Shown here: one piece after another, positions 17,453 through 30,952 of the stretch
How positions within the stretch are numbered: position 1 is the stretch's first letter
Layout of the letters: every line of letters begins with the position of its first letter
NCBI GenBank assembly: GCA_050186825.1
Contig: JBFWYD010000043.1
Location: 27,246 to 91,245, forward strand
Source: NORP233 sp050186825
GTDB lineage: Bacteria > Planctomycetota > J058
DNA length: 64,000 nt
Direction of reading: 5' to 3'
Notes under the pieces: generated by a model
The model's database searches: none
The model's input: only the letters and a program-made list of their open reading frames with translations
Told to the model about the DNA's origin: nothing
Made by a program: the position numbers and the translations under genes

Positions 17453-18796
17453 ATGGCGATCTTCAAGGCCTACGACATCCGAGGGAAGTGCCCCGCGGAG
17501 ATCAGCGAGGACCTGGCCGGCCGGGTCGGGCGGGCCTTCGCCGACTTCCTCGGCAACGAGGGCACGGTCGCGGTCGGGCACGACATGCGCGACACCTCCC
17601 CCGGGCTCGCGGCCGCGCTGGCCAAGGGGCTGCACGACGGCGGCGTGAGCACCCTCGAGCTGGGCATGGTCACCTCGCCCACGCTCTACTTCGCGGTCGG
17701 CAGCCGCGCGCTGCAGGGCGGCGTGATGGTGACGGCCTCGCACAACCCGGCGGGCGACAACGGCTTCAAGCTCTGCCGCGAGGGCGTGCGCCCGGTCGGG
17801 AGCATCTCGGGCCTGAAGCAGGTCGAGGAGGCCTGCGGGCGGCCGACGCCGGCGCCCGTGGCCGCGCGCGGGAGCGCCACGCGCGAGGACCTGACCGACG
17901 CCTACCTCGACCACGTGACGCGACTGGCGGGCGGCGCGATCGCCCCGCTCAAGGTCGCCTTCGACTGCGGCAACGGCGTGGCGGGCCCGACCGTCGACCG
18001 CCTGCTGGCCCGCTGGCCGCAGCTCGAGGCGGTGCGCCTCTACTTCGAGCCGGACGGCACCTTCCCCAACCACCCCGCCAACCCGATCGTGTCGGCCAAC
18101 CTCCAGGACCTGTGCGCCGCGGTGGTCGAGCACGGCTGCGACCTGGGCGTGGCGCTGGACGGCGACGGCGACCGCTGCGTGTTCGTGGACGAGCAGGGCG
18201 AGCGGGTGCTCTCGGACCTGATGACGGCCCTCCTGCTCCAGCCGCTCCTGGCCGAGCACCCGGGCAGCCACGTGGTCTACGACGCGGTCAGCAGCCGCGT
18301 GGTCCGGGAGGAGATCGAGCGCGCCGGCGGCAAGCCGGTGGTCGAGCGCGTCGGGCACGCCTTCATCAAGGCGACCATGCGCGAGAAGGACGCGGTCTTC
18401 GCCGGGGAGAACTCCGGCCACTACTACTGGCGCGACCACTGGTTCGCCGACAGCGCCCTGATCGCGATCGGGCGCCTGCTCGCGCTGCGCACCCGCGAGG
18501 ACCGGCCCCTGAGCGAGCTGATGCGCCCGCTGCGGCGCACGGCCCAGAGCGGCGAGCGCAACTACGCGGTCGCGGACAAGGAGGCGATGCTGCGCGAGCT
18601 CGAGGAGAGCTTCACCCCGGCCGAGGTCGAGCACCTCGACGGTGTGACCGTGCGCATGGCTGGGTGGTGGTTCAACGCCCGCTTGTCGAACACCGAGCCG
18701 CTGCTGCGCCTGAACGTCGAGGCCGACGACCCCGACGACCTCGCGGAGGGCCTGCGGCGCCTGGAGACCCTCTTGGGGTCGCCCGAGAGCCACTGA
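17453..18796 (+). CDS. manB: Phosphomannomutase/phosphoglucomutase
   Basis: ATG at 17453 with GAGGAGG 7 nt upstream (an open frame extends further 5' but lacks such a site). 447 residues, the usual alpha-D-phosphohexomutase size. All four signatures are visible: AYDIRG at the start, TASHNP with the phosphoserine at S96, the metal loop DGDGDR at 236-241, and GENSGHYY for sugar specificity. The C-terminal phosphate-binding domain has RLSNTEPLLRLN in place of the usual RxSGTEP. It interconverts hexose 6- and 1-phosphates, feeding GDP-mannose for Gmd. It runs into the sigma-54 activator gene with a 3-nt gap. Confidence 0.92.
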   Translation: MAIFKAYDIRGKCPAEISEDLAGRVGRAFADFLGNEGTVAVGHDMRDTSPGLAAALAKGLHDGGVSTLELGMVTSPTLYFAVGSRALQGGVMVTASHNPAGDNGFKLCREGVRPVGSISGLKQVEEACGRPTPAPVAARGSATREDLTDAYLDHVTRLAGGAIAPLKVAFDCGNGVAGPTVDRLLARWPQLEAVRLYFEPDGTFPNHPANPIVSANLQDLCAAVVEHGCDLGVALDGDGDRCVFVDEQGERVLSDLMTALLLQPLLAEHPGSHVVYDAVSSRVVREEIERAGGKPVVERVGHAFIKATMREKDAVFAGENSGHYYWRDHWFADSALIAIGRLLALRTREDRPLSELMRPLRRTAQSGERNYAVADKEAMLRELEESFTPAEVEHLDGVTVRMAGWWFNARLSNTEPLLRLNVEADDPDDLAEGLRRLETLLGSPESH

Positions 18797-18799
18797 GCC

Positions 18800-20236
18800 G
18801 TGAGCTCGTCCGATTCCACGAAGCCGCCCGAGCCCAGGCCACTCGTGCCCCTGCGCCTCCCGGGGCCCGACGCCCCGGGGGTGGTCCTGCTCGCGCTCGA
18901 GGACGAGGAGCGGCTGACCGAGGCCACCGAGTGGCTCGAGGGCGCCGACTACCTGGTGCTCGCGACCGCCGACCCCGACCAGGCGAGAGCCTGGATCGCC
19001 GCGCGGCACGACGCGGACGTGCTGGTGGTCGACCACACCCTGTGCCTGGGCGCGTCCAGCCTGCTCCAGGCCGCGCAGGAGGCGCCGGCCGGGCTGAGCG
19101 TGCTGATGGTCGGCGACGCGGACGTGTTCCTGATCACGCAGGCCATGGCCGTGGGCGCCAGCGCCTTCCTCCAGCTCCCGCTGACCGAGCTGACGCTCCT
19201 GAGCTTCGTGGCGCTCGCCCTGCGCGACGCGCGCGAGGCCCAGCGGCGCGAGCGCTACGCGCTGGCGCTGACCGCCCCGCCGGTCAGCTTCGCCGGGGTG
19301 GTCGGCACCTCGCCGCGGATGCAGGAGGTCATGGAGACCCTGCGCAAGGCCGCGCCGACCGACGCCCCCGTGGTGATCCTGGGCGAGACCGGCACGGGCA
19401 AGGAGCTCCTGGCCCGGGCGATCCACGACTCGAGCGCGCGGGCCAAGGGCCCCTTCGTGGCGCTGCACCTCCTGGCCACGCCGGCCGGGCTGCTCGAGAG
19501 CGAGCTGTTCGGGCACCGCAAGGGCGCGTTCACCGGGGCGACCACCGACCGCACCGGCAAGCTCGAGCTCGCGGACGGGGGCACGCTGTTCCTGGACGAG
19601 CTGGGCGACATCCCGCTCGACACCCAGGCCAAGCTCCTGCGGGTGCTCGAGACCAAGAGCTTCGAGCCGGTGGGCGGCAACCGCACGATCAGCTCCGACT
19701 TCCGCCTGGTGGCAGCGACCAACCAGGACGTGGAGCAGCTGATCCGCGAGAAGAAGTTCCGCGAGGAGCTGTGGATGCGGCTGAACGTGATCCGCATCGA
19801 CCTCCCGCCCCTGCGTGCGCGGCGCCAGGACGTCCCGCTCCTGGCCGAGCGCTTCGTGCAGGACACGGCCTCGCGCTACCGCAAGCGGGTCGAGGGCATC
19901 GAGCCGGACGCCCTGACCGCCCTGGCCCGCTACCCCTTCCCGCACGGGAACATCCGCGAGCTGCGCAACCTGGTCGAGCGGATGGTGATCCTCTGCGACG
20001 GGCCGCGGATCACGCGCGCCGACCTCCCGCGCGAGGTGCTGGGCGAGCAGGCGAGCGAGGGCGCCGAGGCGGGCGAGGGCGAGGCCGCGCTGGCCGGGCG
20101 CAGCATGGAGGAGATCGAGCGCGAGGCGATCCGCCAGACCCTGGCCATGGTGGACGGCAACCGCAAGCAGGCCGCGAACCTGCTCCAGATCGGCGAGCGC
20201 ACGCTCTACCGCAAGATCGAGAAGTTCGGGCTGTGA
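18800..20236 (+). CDS. Sigma-54-dependent transcriptional activator with degenerate receiver domain
   Basis: GTG at 18800; 478 residues in NtrC order. The N-terminal domain (about 25-140) looks like a receiver, with LVVDHTL carrying an Asp near the phosphorylation site. The acidic pair and the conserved Lys (here FLQLPLT) are not seen, so phosphorylation is doubtful. The AAA+ domain has Walker A GETGTGKE (195-202), the sigma-54 contact loop GAFTGA (242-247), Walker B LFLDELGD and HGNIRELRNLVER. A Fis-type helix-turn-helix ends the protein (RKQAANLLQIGERTLYRKI). It overlaps mgtE by 3 nt. Targets unknown. Confidence 0.93.
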   Translation: MSSSDSTKPPEPRPLVPLRLPGPDAPGVVLLALEDEERLTEATEWLEGADYLVLATADPDQARAWIAARHDADVLVVDHTLCLGASSLLQAAQEAPAGLSVLMVGDADVFLITQAMAVGASAFLQLPLTELTLLSFVALALRDAREAQRRERYALALTAPPVSFAGVVGTSPRMQEVMETLRKAAPTDAPVVILGETGTGKELLARAIHDSSARAKGPFVALHLLATPAGLLESELFGHRKGAFTGATTDRTGKLELADGGTLFLDELGDIPLDTQAKLLRVLETKSFEPVGGNRTISSDFRLVAATNQDVEQLIREKKFREELWMRLNVIRIDLPPLRARRQDVPLLAERFVQDTASRYRKRVEGIEPDALTALARYPFPHGNIRELRNLVERMVILCDGPRITRADLPREVLGEQASEGAEAGEGEAALAGRSMEEIEREAIRQTLAMVDGNRKQAANLLQIGERTLYRKIEKFGL

Positions 20237-21603
20237 GCGCGGGCGAGCCGCGCCCGAACAGCCTGGTCCGGCTGGTCCTGCCCGACGTGCAGGAGCTGCT
20301 CCAGCAGGCCAAGCCGGAGGAGATCAGCGGCGCCCTCGAGCCCTTCCACTCGGCGGACATCGCGGACCTGCTCGAGGAGCTCGAGGAGCCGGAGGCGGTG
20401 CGCCTCCTGCTGAACCTCGAGCCCGAGCTCCAGGTCGAGACCTACGAGCAGCTCGAGGTCCCCGACCAGGTGCGCGTGTTCGGCGCGGTCGGCGCCGAGG
20501 GCATGGCGCGCATCGTCGAGGGCATGTCCGCGGACGACCGCGCGGACCTGCTCAACAACCTGCCCGACGAGCTCGGGGCCGGGCTGCTCTCGGGGCTGTC
20601 CGCCCCCGAGGCCAAGGACGCGGCGCTGCTCGCCACCTACGGCGAGGACACGGCCGGCGGGATCATGACCTCGGAGTTCGTGCGGCTCTCCCCGGAGATG
20701 ACCGCCTCCGAGGCGATCGCGCGGGTCCGGGCCCAGGCCACGAGCAAGGAGACGATCTTCGCCCTCTACGTGCTCGACCCCAAGGATCGGCTCGTGGGGG
20801 TGTGTTCCCTCGCCAGGCTGATCCTGGCCCCCGACGAGGCCAAGGTCGCGGACGTGATGTACCCGCACCCGATCTCGATGCCCGTCGACTCGGACCAGGA
20901 GGCGGTGGCCGGCGGCCTGCGCCACTACGACTTCCTGGCCATGCCGATCGTGGACGCGGACGGGCGAATGGTCGGGATCGTCACCCACGACGACGCCTTC
21001 GACGTGGTCCTCGAGGAGCAGACCGAGGACGTGCAGAAGATGGCCGGCGTCGAGCCGCTCGAGGCGCCCTACTTCGAGACCGCGCTCCTGATGCTCGTGC
21101 GCAAGCGCCTGATCTGGCTCACGCTCCTGCTCGGCGCGGGCATGGTCGCGGGCACGCTGCTCAAGGGCTTCCAGGCGACGCTCCAGAAGGTGATCGCGCT
21201 GACCTTCTTCCTGCCGCTGATCATCGCGGCCGGCGGCAACTCGGGCGCGCAGTCGGCCACGCTCGTGATCCGCGGGATGGCCGTGGGCGAGATGAGCACC
21301 CAGGACTGGCCCCGCGTGGCGCGCCGCGAGCTCGTCTCGGGCCTGCTGCTCGGGACCCTGCTCGGCGCCCTCGGCTTCGCCATGGCCCACCTGCTCGGGC
21401 AACCGAGCGTCTCGCTCACGATCTTCCTGACCCTGATCGGGAGCGTGACCACCGGCTCGCTGCTCGGGAGCCTGCTCCCCATGTTCCTGGCCCGCAACGG
21501 GATAGACCCGGCGATCACCAGCTCCCCCCTGGTCGCCGGTCTCGTGGACATCGTGGGGATCGTGATCTACTTCTCCATCGCCCGGTTCGTGCTCGGGATC
21601 TGA
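20233..21603 (+). CDS. mgtE: MgtE-family magnesium transporter
   Basis: GTG at 20233 overlapping the previous TGA (GTGA); 456 residues. Order: cytoplasmic MgtE N superhelical domain (about 15-130), CBS pair (about 135-262) that senses Mg2+, a connecting helix, and five membrane helices (about 285-456) with the conserved AGGNSGAQSATLVIRG pore segment and the DPAITSSPL motif. It imports Mg2+ (Co2+) down the membrane potential and is gated by cytoplasmic Mg2+. Coupled to the sigma-54 activator upstream. No Mg riboswitch could be present given the overlap. Confidence 0.95.
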   Translation: MSAGEPRPNSLVRLVLPDVQELLQQAKPEEISGALEPFHSADIADLLEELEEPEAVRLLLNLEPELQVETYEQLEVPDQVRVFGAVGAEGMARIVEGMSADDRADLLNNLPDELGAGLLSGLSAPEAKDAALLATYGEDTAGGIMTSEFVRLSPEMTASEAIARVRAQATSKETIFALYVLDPKDRLVGVCSLARLILAPDEAKVADVMYPHPISMPVDSDQEAVAGGLRHYDFLAMPIVDADGRMVGIVTHDDAFDVVLEEQTEDVQKMAGVEPLEAPYFETALLMLVRKRLIWLTLLLGAGMVAGTLLKGFQATLQKVIALTFFLPLIIAAGGNSGAQSATLVIRGMAVGEMSTQDWPRVARRELVSGLLLGTLLGALGFAMAHLLGQPSVSLTIFLTLIGSVTTGSLLGSLLPMFLARNGIDPAITSSPLVAGLVDIVGIVIYFSIARFVLGI

Positions 21604-21614
21604 GCCCCGCCATG

Positions 21615-21634
21615 CTGGCAAGGCCCCCTGCCAG
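21615..21634 (+). terminator. Weak hairpin after mgtE
   Basis: ctggca and tgccag pair across an 8-nt loop 11 nt downstream of the mgtE stop. The stem is short and has no T-run. The 221-bp gap to dnaK holds no CIRCE element (TTAGCACTC-N9-GAGTGCTAA) that I can see. Confidence 0.3.
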
Positions 21635-21824
21635 ATAGGCCAGGGCCCGCCGGCCAGCCATCCCGCTAAGTCCATGCACCGTAAAGGCTCGGCAAGGCCC
21701 TAGCGCCTGGCCCGCGGATTGCGAAGGTCCAATCCGACGGCAGACCGAAGCCAAGCTCCAGCAACGAGATAGTCGGCGCAGGCCAACCTGAACACGCTCC
21801 GAACGGGGCACCCGGAGGGACACC

Positions 21825-23738
<1,914 letters not shown>

Positions 23739-23792
23739 GCGCCCTGTAGCGCCTCGACTCGACCCCCGATTCGCAGGGGGCTTTCGGACTCC

Positions 23793-23825
23793 GCAGGGGG
23801 CAAGGCCGCAGGGCCTTGCCCCTGC
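23793..23825 (+). terminator. Strong hairpin after dnaK
   Basis: gcagggggcaaggcc pairs with ggccttgcccctgc (one bulged G) around a 4-nt loop, 55 nt after the dnaK stop. A shorter gcaggggg copy precedes it. The likely dnaK terminator; the TTG that opens the next frame lies inside this stem. Confidence 0.65.
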
Positions 23826-24157
23826 GCACGTACGCGGGCCCGCGCGTCGTGGACGGTCTGCACCGCCGCAACCTGCGCATTCCCCTGGTTGGTCCCAACG
23901 GTCGGCGCGCGACCCTTGTCACCGGCTGGCTCCACCCGCATGAGGAGTGGCTGCTGACGATCGCCAGGGGCGTCAAGAGCCGCTTCTTCACCATGGACGT
24001 CGTTCGCCTGCAGAGCGGCGGGTGGGTCGTGGTGGAGCTCGGGGACGCGCAGGTCGCAGGGCTCCCCGATCACGCTGACGCGTTCGCCTTCGTTCGAGCC
24101 CTGGTGGACCAGGTCGCCGAGCTCGAGCCTGATCGCGGGCCGCACCCCGCCGCATGA
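23816..24157 (+). pseudogene. Fragment resembling the C-terminus of an R2K-clade ATP-grasp protein
   Basis: A 113-residue frame whose second half (SRFFTMDVVRLQSGG, then VVVELGDAQVAGLP) resembles the end of R2K/DUF4343-type ATP-grasp proteins, in which an acidic metal site precedes the GLP motif. The usual 150 or so upstream residues are missing. The only start is a TTG inside the dnaK terminator stem with no ribosome site. Codon use is less GC-biased at third positions than in the neighbours. I read it as the decayed end of an acquired gene; a short functional protein is less likely. The family assignment is from motif memory only. Confidence 0.45.
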
Positions 24158-24230
24158 AGGGCGCCCGAGCTCTCGGGACTCCTTCCGAGTGGGAACCAGG
24201 ACCTCCCAGGAGGCCTCTAGCCCTACCGAC

Positions 24231-25070
24231 TTAGTCGGAGGCCGTGGGGTGCGGGGCCGCCGCGGGCGTGATGACCCGCGCTTCGACGGCGCGCTCCGCG
24301 CGGCCTTCGCGCTGATCCTCGGAGATCGCGTTCTCGACCGAGTCCACGACCCGCCTCAGGTAGAGCGCTTTGAGCTCCGCGTGCTCGAGGAAGCCCTGCT
24401 CGACCGGCTCGAGCTCGTCGGGCTCCGTGAGCTCGTCGAAGGCGGACTGGAAGCCCGTCACGACGCCGCCGTCGATCCCGTAGATCATCGCGGCGTAGTA
24501 GCGACTGGTGTAGGCCAGCTCGTAGGTGTCCCGCAGCAGCGCCTTCTGGACGACGGGCATCGGGGCACCCGGTCGGGCCAAGGTCAGCTCGGTCTCGACC
24601 TCGTAGTCGTAGTGCAGGCCCGCCCAGCCGGTCGCGCCGAACAGCGGCCCGACCATCCACGCGACCAGGAGGTTGGTCTTGGGCCAGGGGCGGCCGAAGA
24701 GCCGGAACTTCGCCTCGAGGACGTAGTCGAGCGGTCGGTCGCCTTCGCGCTCGCGGCCGAGGATGCTCACCTCGTGCTTCCGCGCCCGCAGGGCCTCGAC
24801 GAGGGCCTGGAACCTGAGGAGCGCAGGCGCGGGCTGTTGGATCAGCCCCAGGCGCACCGGGCGCTCGAGCGTCGAGGCGCGGACGCTGGGCGGCGTCGAC
24901 TCGACGAGGCTGAAGACGGGGGCCTTGCAGCCCGCCAGGAGCAGCGTCAGCGCCAGCGTGAGCAGCAGACGCCGCGGGACCTGCCGCGGGCCTTGGCGCG
25001 TCGCCTGCACCGAGGTCTGGGCGGCGCGGACCGCCGGGGTCACGCGCGGGATCAGCGACCGCTCGACCAT
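24231..25070 (-). CDS. Predicted lipoprotein of unknown function
   Basis: 279 residues. The lipobox LLAGC follows the hydrophobic run LLLTLALTL, giving a lipidated Cys near residue 48. The 33-residue positively charged leader is long, but the ATG at 25070 is supported by a TAGAGT box 6 nt upstream, as in other genes here. The mature part contains an alpha/beta segment with Arg/Glu-rich loops and a short hydrophobic stretch (NLLVAWMVGPLFGATGWAG), so it may partly insert in the membrane. No family recognised. It lies between the ATP-grasp remnant and the radical-SAM-like gene. Confidence 0.75.
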   Translation of the reverse strand: MVERSLIPRVTPAVRAAQTSVQATRQGPRQVPRRLLLTLALTLLLAGCKAPVFSLVESTPPSVRASTLERPVRLGLIQQPAPALLRFQALVEALRARKHEVSILGREREGDRPLDYVLEAKFRLFGRPWPKTNLLVAWMVGPLFGATGWAGLHYDYEVETELTLARPGAPMPVVQKALLRDTYELAYTSRYYAAMIYGIDGGVVTGFQSAFDELTEPDELEPVEQGFLEHAELKALYLRRVVDSVENAISEDQREGRAERAVEARVITPAAAPHPTASD

Positions 25071-25076
25071 GGGCGG

Positions 25077-25082
25077 ACTCTA
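25077..25082 (-). promoter_or_regulatory. Candidate -10 box (TAGAGT), leaderless arrangement
   Basis: TAGAGT ends 6 nt before the ATG at 25070, so transcription would begin at or within a base or two of the start codon. The -35 position 17 nt upstream (TGCCAC) is a poor match. Confidence 0.4.
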
Positions 25083-25143
25083 GCGCCGCGCCGGAGCAGG
25101 TGGCAGGGGCGTTCGCCGCGCGCTCGTCGCGAGCGCCGTCAAC

Positions 25144-26214
25144 CTACTCGGCCCGGGGTAGGCGCTTGCTCGAGGGCCGCGGCGGTTGCTCGAGGTCGTA
25201 GGTCTCCTCGGGGTCGCCCGCGACGAGCGCCAGGTTCGGCAGGCAGTCCCAGGCGCAGGGGGCCGGCACGTCCGCGGGGAACTGCGAGCACCAGGAGATC
25301 ACGGGCGCCGCCGTGTTCGCTTGCGTGAGCTCGATGTGGGCGCGCTCGTGGTGATGCGGGCAGCGCACCAGCCAGCTCAGCACCTGCTCGCCCTGCAGCG
25401 AGGGTCGCTGGCTCGCGTCCCCTGGCGCGAGGGCCTCGGCGTCGCGGCAGGGGAAGGCGCGCGCCTCGACTCCGCGCGCCCGCAGCGCCGAGGCGATCAC
25501 GTTCAGGCAGGCCGACGAGACCGGGAGCGCGCCGGGCGTCTGCGAGCCGCGGCCGACCGTCGTCAGGTGCACCTCCCGCGGCTCGAGCAGGAGCACGCGC
25601 TCGAACCAGCTCTGGATCGCCTCGCGCGTCGTGTTGTCCGCCAGGCCCGTGACGAACGACGACTGCAGGATCAGGTTCGGGACGCTCAGCAGCTCGTCCA
25701 GGAGGTCGTCGAGGCGCAGCGAGCGCGGGCGGCCGATCGCCTGGCACAGCGCCTCGTCCCCCGCGTCGAGCTCGAACATCGGGCGGTCGATCAGCGCCAG
25801 GCTCCCCCGCACGCCGGGGCGCCGCAGCCCCGCCCCGTTGGAGAGGAGGCACAGCCGCGCCGCTGGCGCGTAGCGGTCGCGCAGCGCCGCCAGCCCTGGC
25901 ACGATCCGCGCGAAGTCGGGGTGCAGCGTCGGCTCGCCGCCGCCCGCCATCGTGATCGCCTCTAGCGGCTGGCGGGCGCCCTGCTCGCGCTGGAGCGCGC
26001 CCTCGACCGCGGCGAGCACCGTCTCAGGCGCGGGAATCTCGAGGCGATCCGTCTCGCCGCTGGGACCCGCGTCCGGGCCCAGGGCAGGAACCAGCCTGCT
26101 GGGCCTGGCGGGGCGCGGGAGCAGCTTTACGCCGAGCGAACGCCCCAGGCGCCGCGATGGAGCCGGCCCGTACACCCACTCCGGCTGCAAGGGAATCGGT
26201 CCATGAGGGTGCAT
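25144..26214 (-). CDS. Radical SAM-like protein lacking the CxxxCxxC cluster motif
   Basis: 356 residues from ATG 26214. It aligns from memory with the radical SAM family that starts with VYGPxPSRRLGRSLG (COG0731-like): that motif is at 14-28, followed by the SAM-binding-like GGGEPTLHPDF (91-101), LSNGAGL and a LDAGDE stretch. The segment where the family carries its three cluster cysteines (about 33-58) has the normal length but contains none, and neither other frame of the same DNA supplies them. Cysteines cluster instead at the C-terminus (C309, C320, C324). It could be inactive, bind a cluster elsewhere, or be a repurposed fold. Divergent from ppdK. Confidence 0.7.
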   Translation of the reverse strand: MHPHGPIPLQPEWVYGPAPSRRLGRSLGVKLLPRPARPSRLVPALGPDAGPSGETDRLEIPAPETVLAAVEGALQREQGARQPLEAITMAGGGEPTLHPDFARIVPGLAALRDRYAPAARLCLLSNGAGLRRPGVRGSLALIDRPMFELDAGDEALCQAIGRPRSLRLDDLLDELLSVPNLILQSSFVTGLADNTTREAIQSWFERVLLLEPREVHLTTVGRGSQTPGALPVSSACLNVIASALRARGVEARAFPCRDAEALAPGDASQRPSLQGEQVLSWLVRCPHHHERAHIELTQANTAAPVISWCSQFPADVPAPCAWDCLPNLALVAGDPEETYDLEQPPRPSSKRLPRAE

Positions 26215-26355
26215 CGACGCCTAGCGGAGCAAACGCGCGACCGAGGCGCGGGCGGCGGCGAGCGCCTGCCGTGGTTGACCGGGACGCCGCGGGTCGCGAT
26301 CGTCTGGCCCTCGAGGGCGGCCCCGCCCGGGGGCCAGACGACGCGAGGGGGAGCG

Positions 26356-29096
<2,741 letters not shown>

Positions 29097-29100
<4 letters not shown>

Positions 29101-29693
29101 CTGAAGAGCTTGCGCAGGAGGACCACCAGCACGAACAGGAGCCCGAGCACGGTCTGCACGATGAACAGCGTGCTCACGCCGCGGAGCGGGCCGGCGGGCT
29201 GCGAGGAGACCTCCGCCGTGGACACCGAGACCGTGGTGGGCGCGCTCGCGCCCGCGGCGGGCGGCGCGCTCGCGAGGGCGCGCGCGCGCTCGAAGGCGGC
29301 CTTGATCGCCTGCATGTCGGCGCGCGCGGCGGCGGCAGGGGTGGACATCTCGACCTCGAGCTCCGCCTCGCCCGCGCGGACCGAGACCTGCGTCTTCTGG
29401 TTCATGGCGGCCTGGAGGTCTCCCCCGGCCTCGGACGCGGCGATCTGGTCCAGGCGCTGGGCCACGAGCACGGCCGCCAGCGCGCGCAGCTCGGCAGGGG
29501 GCAGGCGGCCGAGCTCCGCGCCCTCGGGGGGACGACCCATGCGCATCGTCCGCTCGGTCACCAGCCCGTCGCCCGCGACGATCAGCCAGGTCGCGCGACC
29601 CGTCATGCCGAGCACGTGCTCCGCGTGGACCAGCGAGACCTCTCCCGCCGGCGCGCCGCGCGCCAGCGCCTCGAGCGCGCTCCAGGGGGTCAT
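29097..29693 (-). CDS. Tail-anchored membrane protein of unknown function
   Basis: The ATG at 29693 has a GGAG(C)GGAG site upstream; 198 residues. An N-terminal globular region begins MTPWSALEALARGAPAGEVSLVH-like, with LGRLPPAELRALAAVL. A helical segment and an Ala/Ser/Thr-rich linker follow. One C-terminal membrane helix (about 174-194, FIVQTVLGLLFVLVVLL) is followed only by a short basic tail. The bulk is therefore probably cytoplasmic and anchored at the C-terminus. No domain recognised. The stop codon shares bases with the ppdK stop. Confidence 0.75.
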
Positions 29694-29837
29694 GCTTCGC
29701 TCCGCTCCGGGACCAGGCGGGCAGTCTCGCACCGCTCGAACCCGGCGGCGACGAGGCCCTGGGCAGGGAGCCCGAGTCTTGCGCTCTCGCGGCGGGCGTG
29801 GTGTCCTCTGGCCCGCCTGGGAGCCCGGAGCCACCCC

Positions 29838-30296
29838 ATGACCTCGTCCGCGATGCTGATCTCGTCCGAAGAGCTGGCCCTGCCCGAGGCGCCGGCGCGC
29901 GCGCGCCGCGCTCCGAGCGGCGCGCAGGCCCGGCGGCCGGGCGACGCCGCCGCCCTGACCCGGCGCGGGATCCTGCGAGCCAAGGCCGGCGACCTGCCCG
30001 GGGCGATCGAGGACTACGGCGCCGCGCTCGAGGTCGACCCCGACCAGCTGACCGCGCGCGCCAACCGCGGCGTGGCGAGCTTCCACCTGGGCGACTTCGC
30101 CACGGCCGTGGCCGACTGCAGCCGCGCGCTCGAGCTCGCGCCCGACCTGAGCAAGGCCTGGCTGATCCGCGGGCTGGCGCGCGCCAAGCTGGGCGAGCTC
30201 GCCGCCGAGGACGACCTGCTCCACTTCGCGAAGCTGGCGCCGACCTCCAAGTACCTGCCCATGGCCCGTCGCGCCCTGCGCGACCTCGACGCCTAG
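29838..30296 (+). CDS. Small TPR protein
   Basis: ATG at 29838 with a GGAG site; 152 residues. After a variable Ala/Arg-rich N-terminus, two clear tetratricopeptide repeats follow: ALTRRGILRAKAGDLPGAIEDYGAALEVDP and ARANRGVASFHLGDF are the recognisable pieces, then a third, shorter helical pair. No signal peptide or catalytic domain. It probably mediates protein-protein contacts. It ends 3 nt from the end of the convergent zinc-finger gene at 30299. Confidence 0.82.
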   Translation: MTSSAMLISSEELALPEAPARARRAPSGAQARRPGDAAALTRRGILRAKAGDLPGAIEDYGAALEVDPDQLTARANRGVASFHLGDFATAVADCSRALELAPDLSKAWLIRGLARAKLGELAAEDDLLHFAKLAPTSKYLPMARRALRDLDA

Positions 30297-30298
30297 GC

Positions 30299-30952
30299 CT
30301 AGGTCCAGGGCGCGGGCCCGGGCTCGATCCCCAGCTCGGAGAGCGCGCCGTCGAGCGCGTAGGCCGTGTTGCAGGCCTCGAGCCCGGTCAGCTCACCGCG
30401 CTCGTAGCGGTCGACGAGCGCGGACCTGCGTCGCCGGAGGTCCTCGACCCGCGTGGCCGGGCTGAGCCCCGCGTGCAGCGCGCGGACCTCGGCGGGCAGG
30501 TAAGCGGCCCAGCGGGGAACGCCGCGGAGCATCACGGTCGTCCGGCATATGCAGCGGTCGCGACGGTCTCGCGCGCACGGCTCGCAGAGCTCCGCGGCGC
30601 AGGAGGGGCAGGCGTACCAGCGCGCGTCGGGCTCCTGGTCGGGCTCGGGGCGGCCGGCCTGCCTCCGCGTGGGAGCGCCGCAGGCGAGGCACCACGAGTT
30701 GACCCAGAGGATGCTGCGGTGGGCGTGGAGCCAGACCTGCGGATAGGTGTCCTCCTCCCACGGCTCGTCGCAGGCCAGGCAGCGCTCGGACCCTCCCGTA
30801 CACGCCCAGCAGCGCAGTTCGCCGCAGATACGACAGCCGACGAAGGAGTCGAAGGCGTCCTCCTCGGATCGGTTCGCGAAGAAGTGCGAATGCCGGACGC
30901 CGATGCCCGCGCCGCAGCCCTGGCAGGTCGCGCGAAGCCAGGCGGCGGTCAC
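30299..30952 (-). CDS. Cys-rich zinc-binding protein
   Basis: GTG at 30952 in a GTGA overlap with the upstream gene; 217 residues, soluble. At least six CxxC knuckles are visible (ATCQGC, GCRICG, CWACTGG, RCLACD, WCLACG, CPSCAA followed by CEPCARD), enough for three or four zinc sites of double-zinc-ribbon or RING-like type. The C-terminal third is helical (VEDLRRRRSALVDRYERGEL). It probably binds protein or nucleic acid; no known family recognised. Coupled to the pseudopilin-like gene at 30949. Confidence 0.75.
   Translation of the reverse strand: MTAAWLRATCQGCGAGIGVRHSHFFANRSEEDAFDSFVGCRICGELRCWACTGGSERCLACDEPWEEDTYPQVWLHAHRSILWVNSWCLACGAPTRRQAGRPEPDQEPDARWYACPSCAAELCEPCARDRRDRCICRTTVMLRGVPRWAAYLPAEVRALHAGLSPATRVEDLRRRRSALVDRYERGELTGLEACNTAYALDGALSELGIEPGPAPWT

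Noticed and set aside
21604..21824. CIRCE/HrcA operator upstream of dnaK
   Set aside because: No TTAGCACTC-N9-GAGTGCTAA or near match was found in the 221-bp gap.
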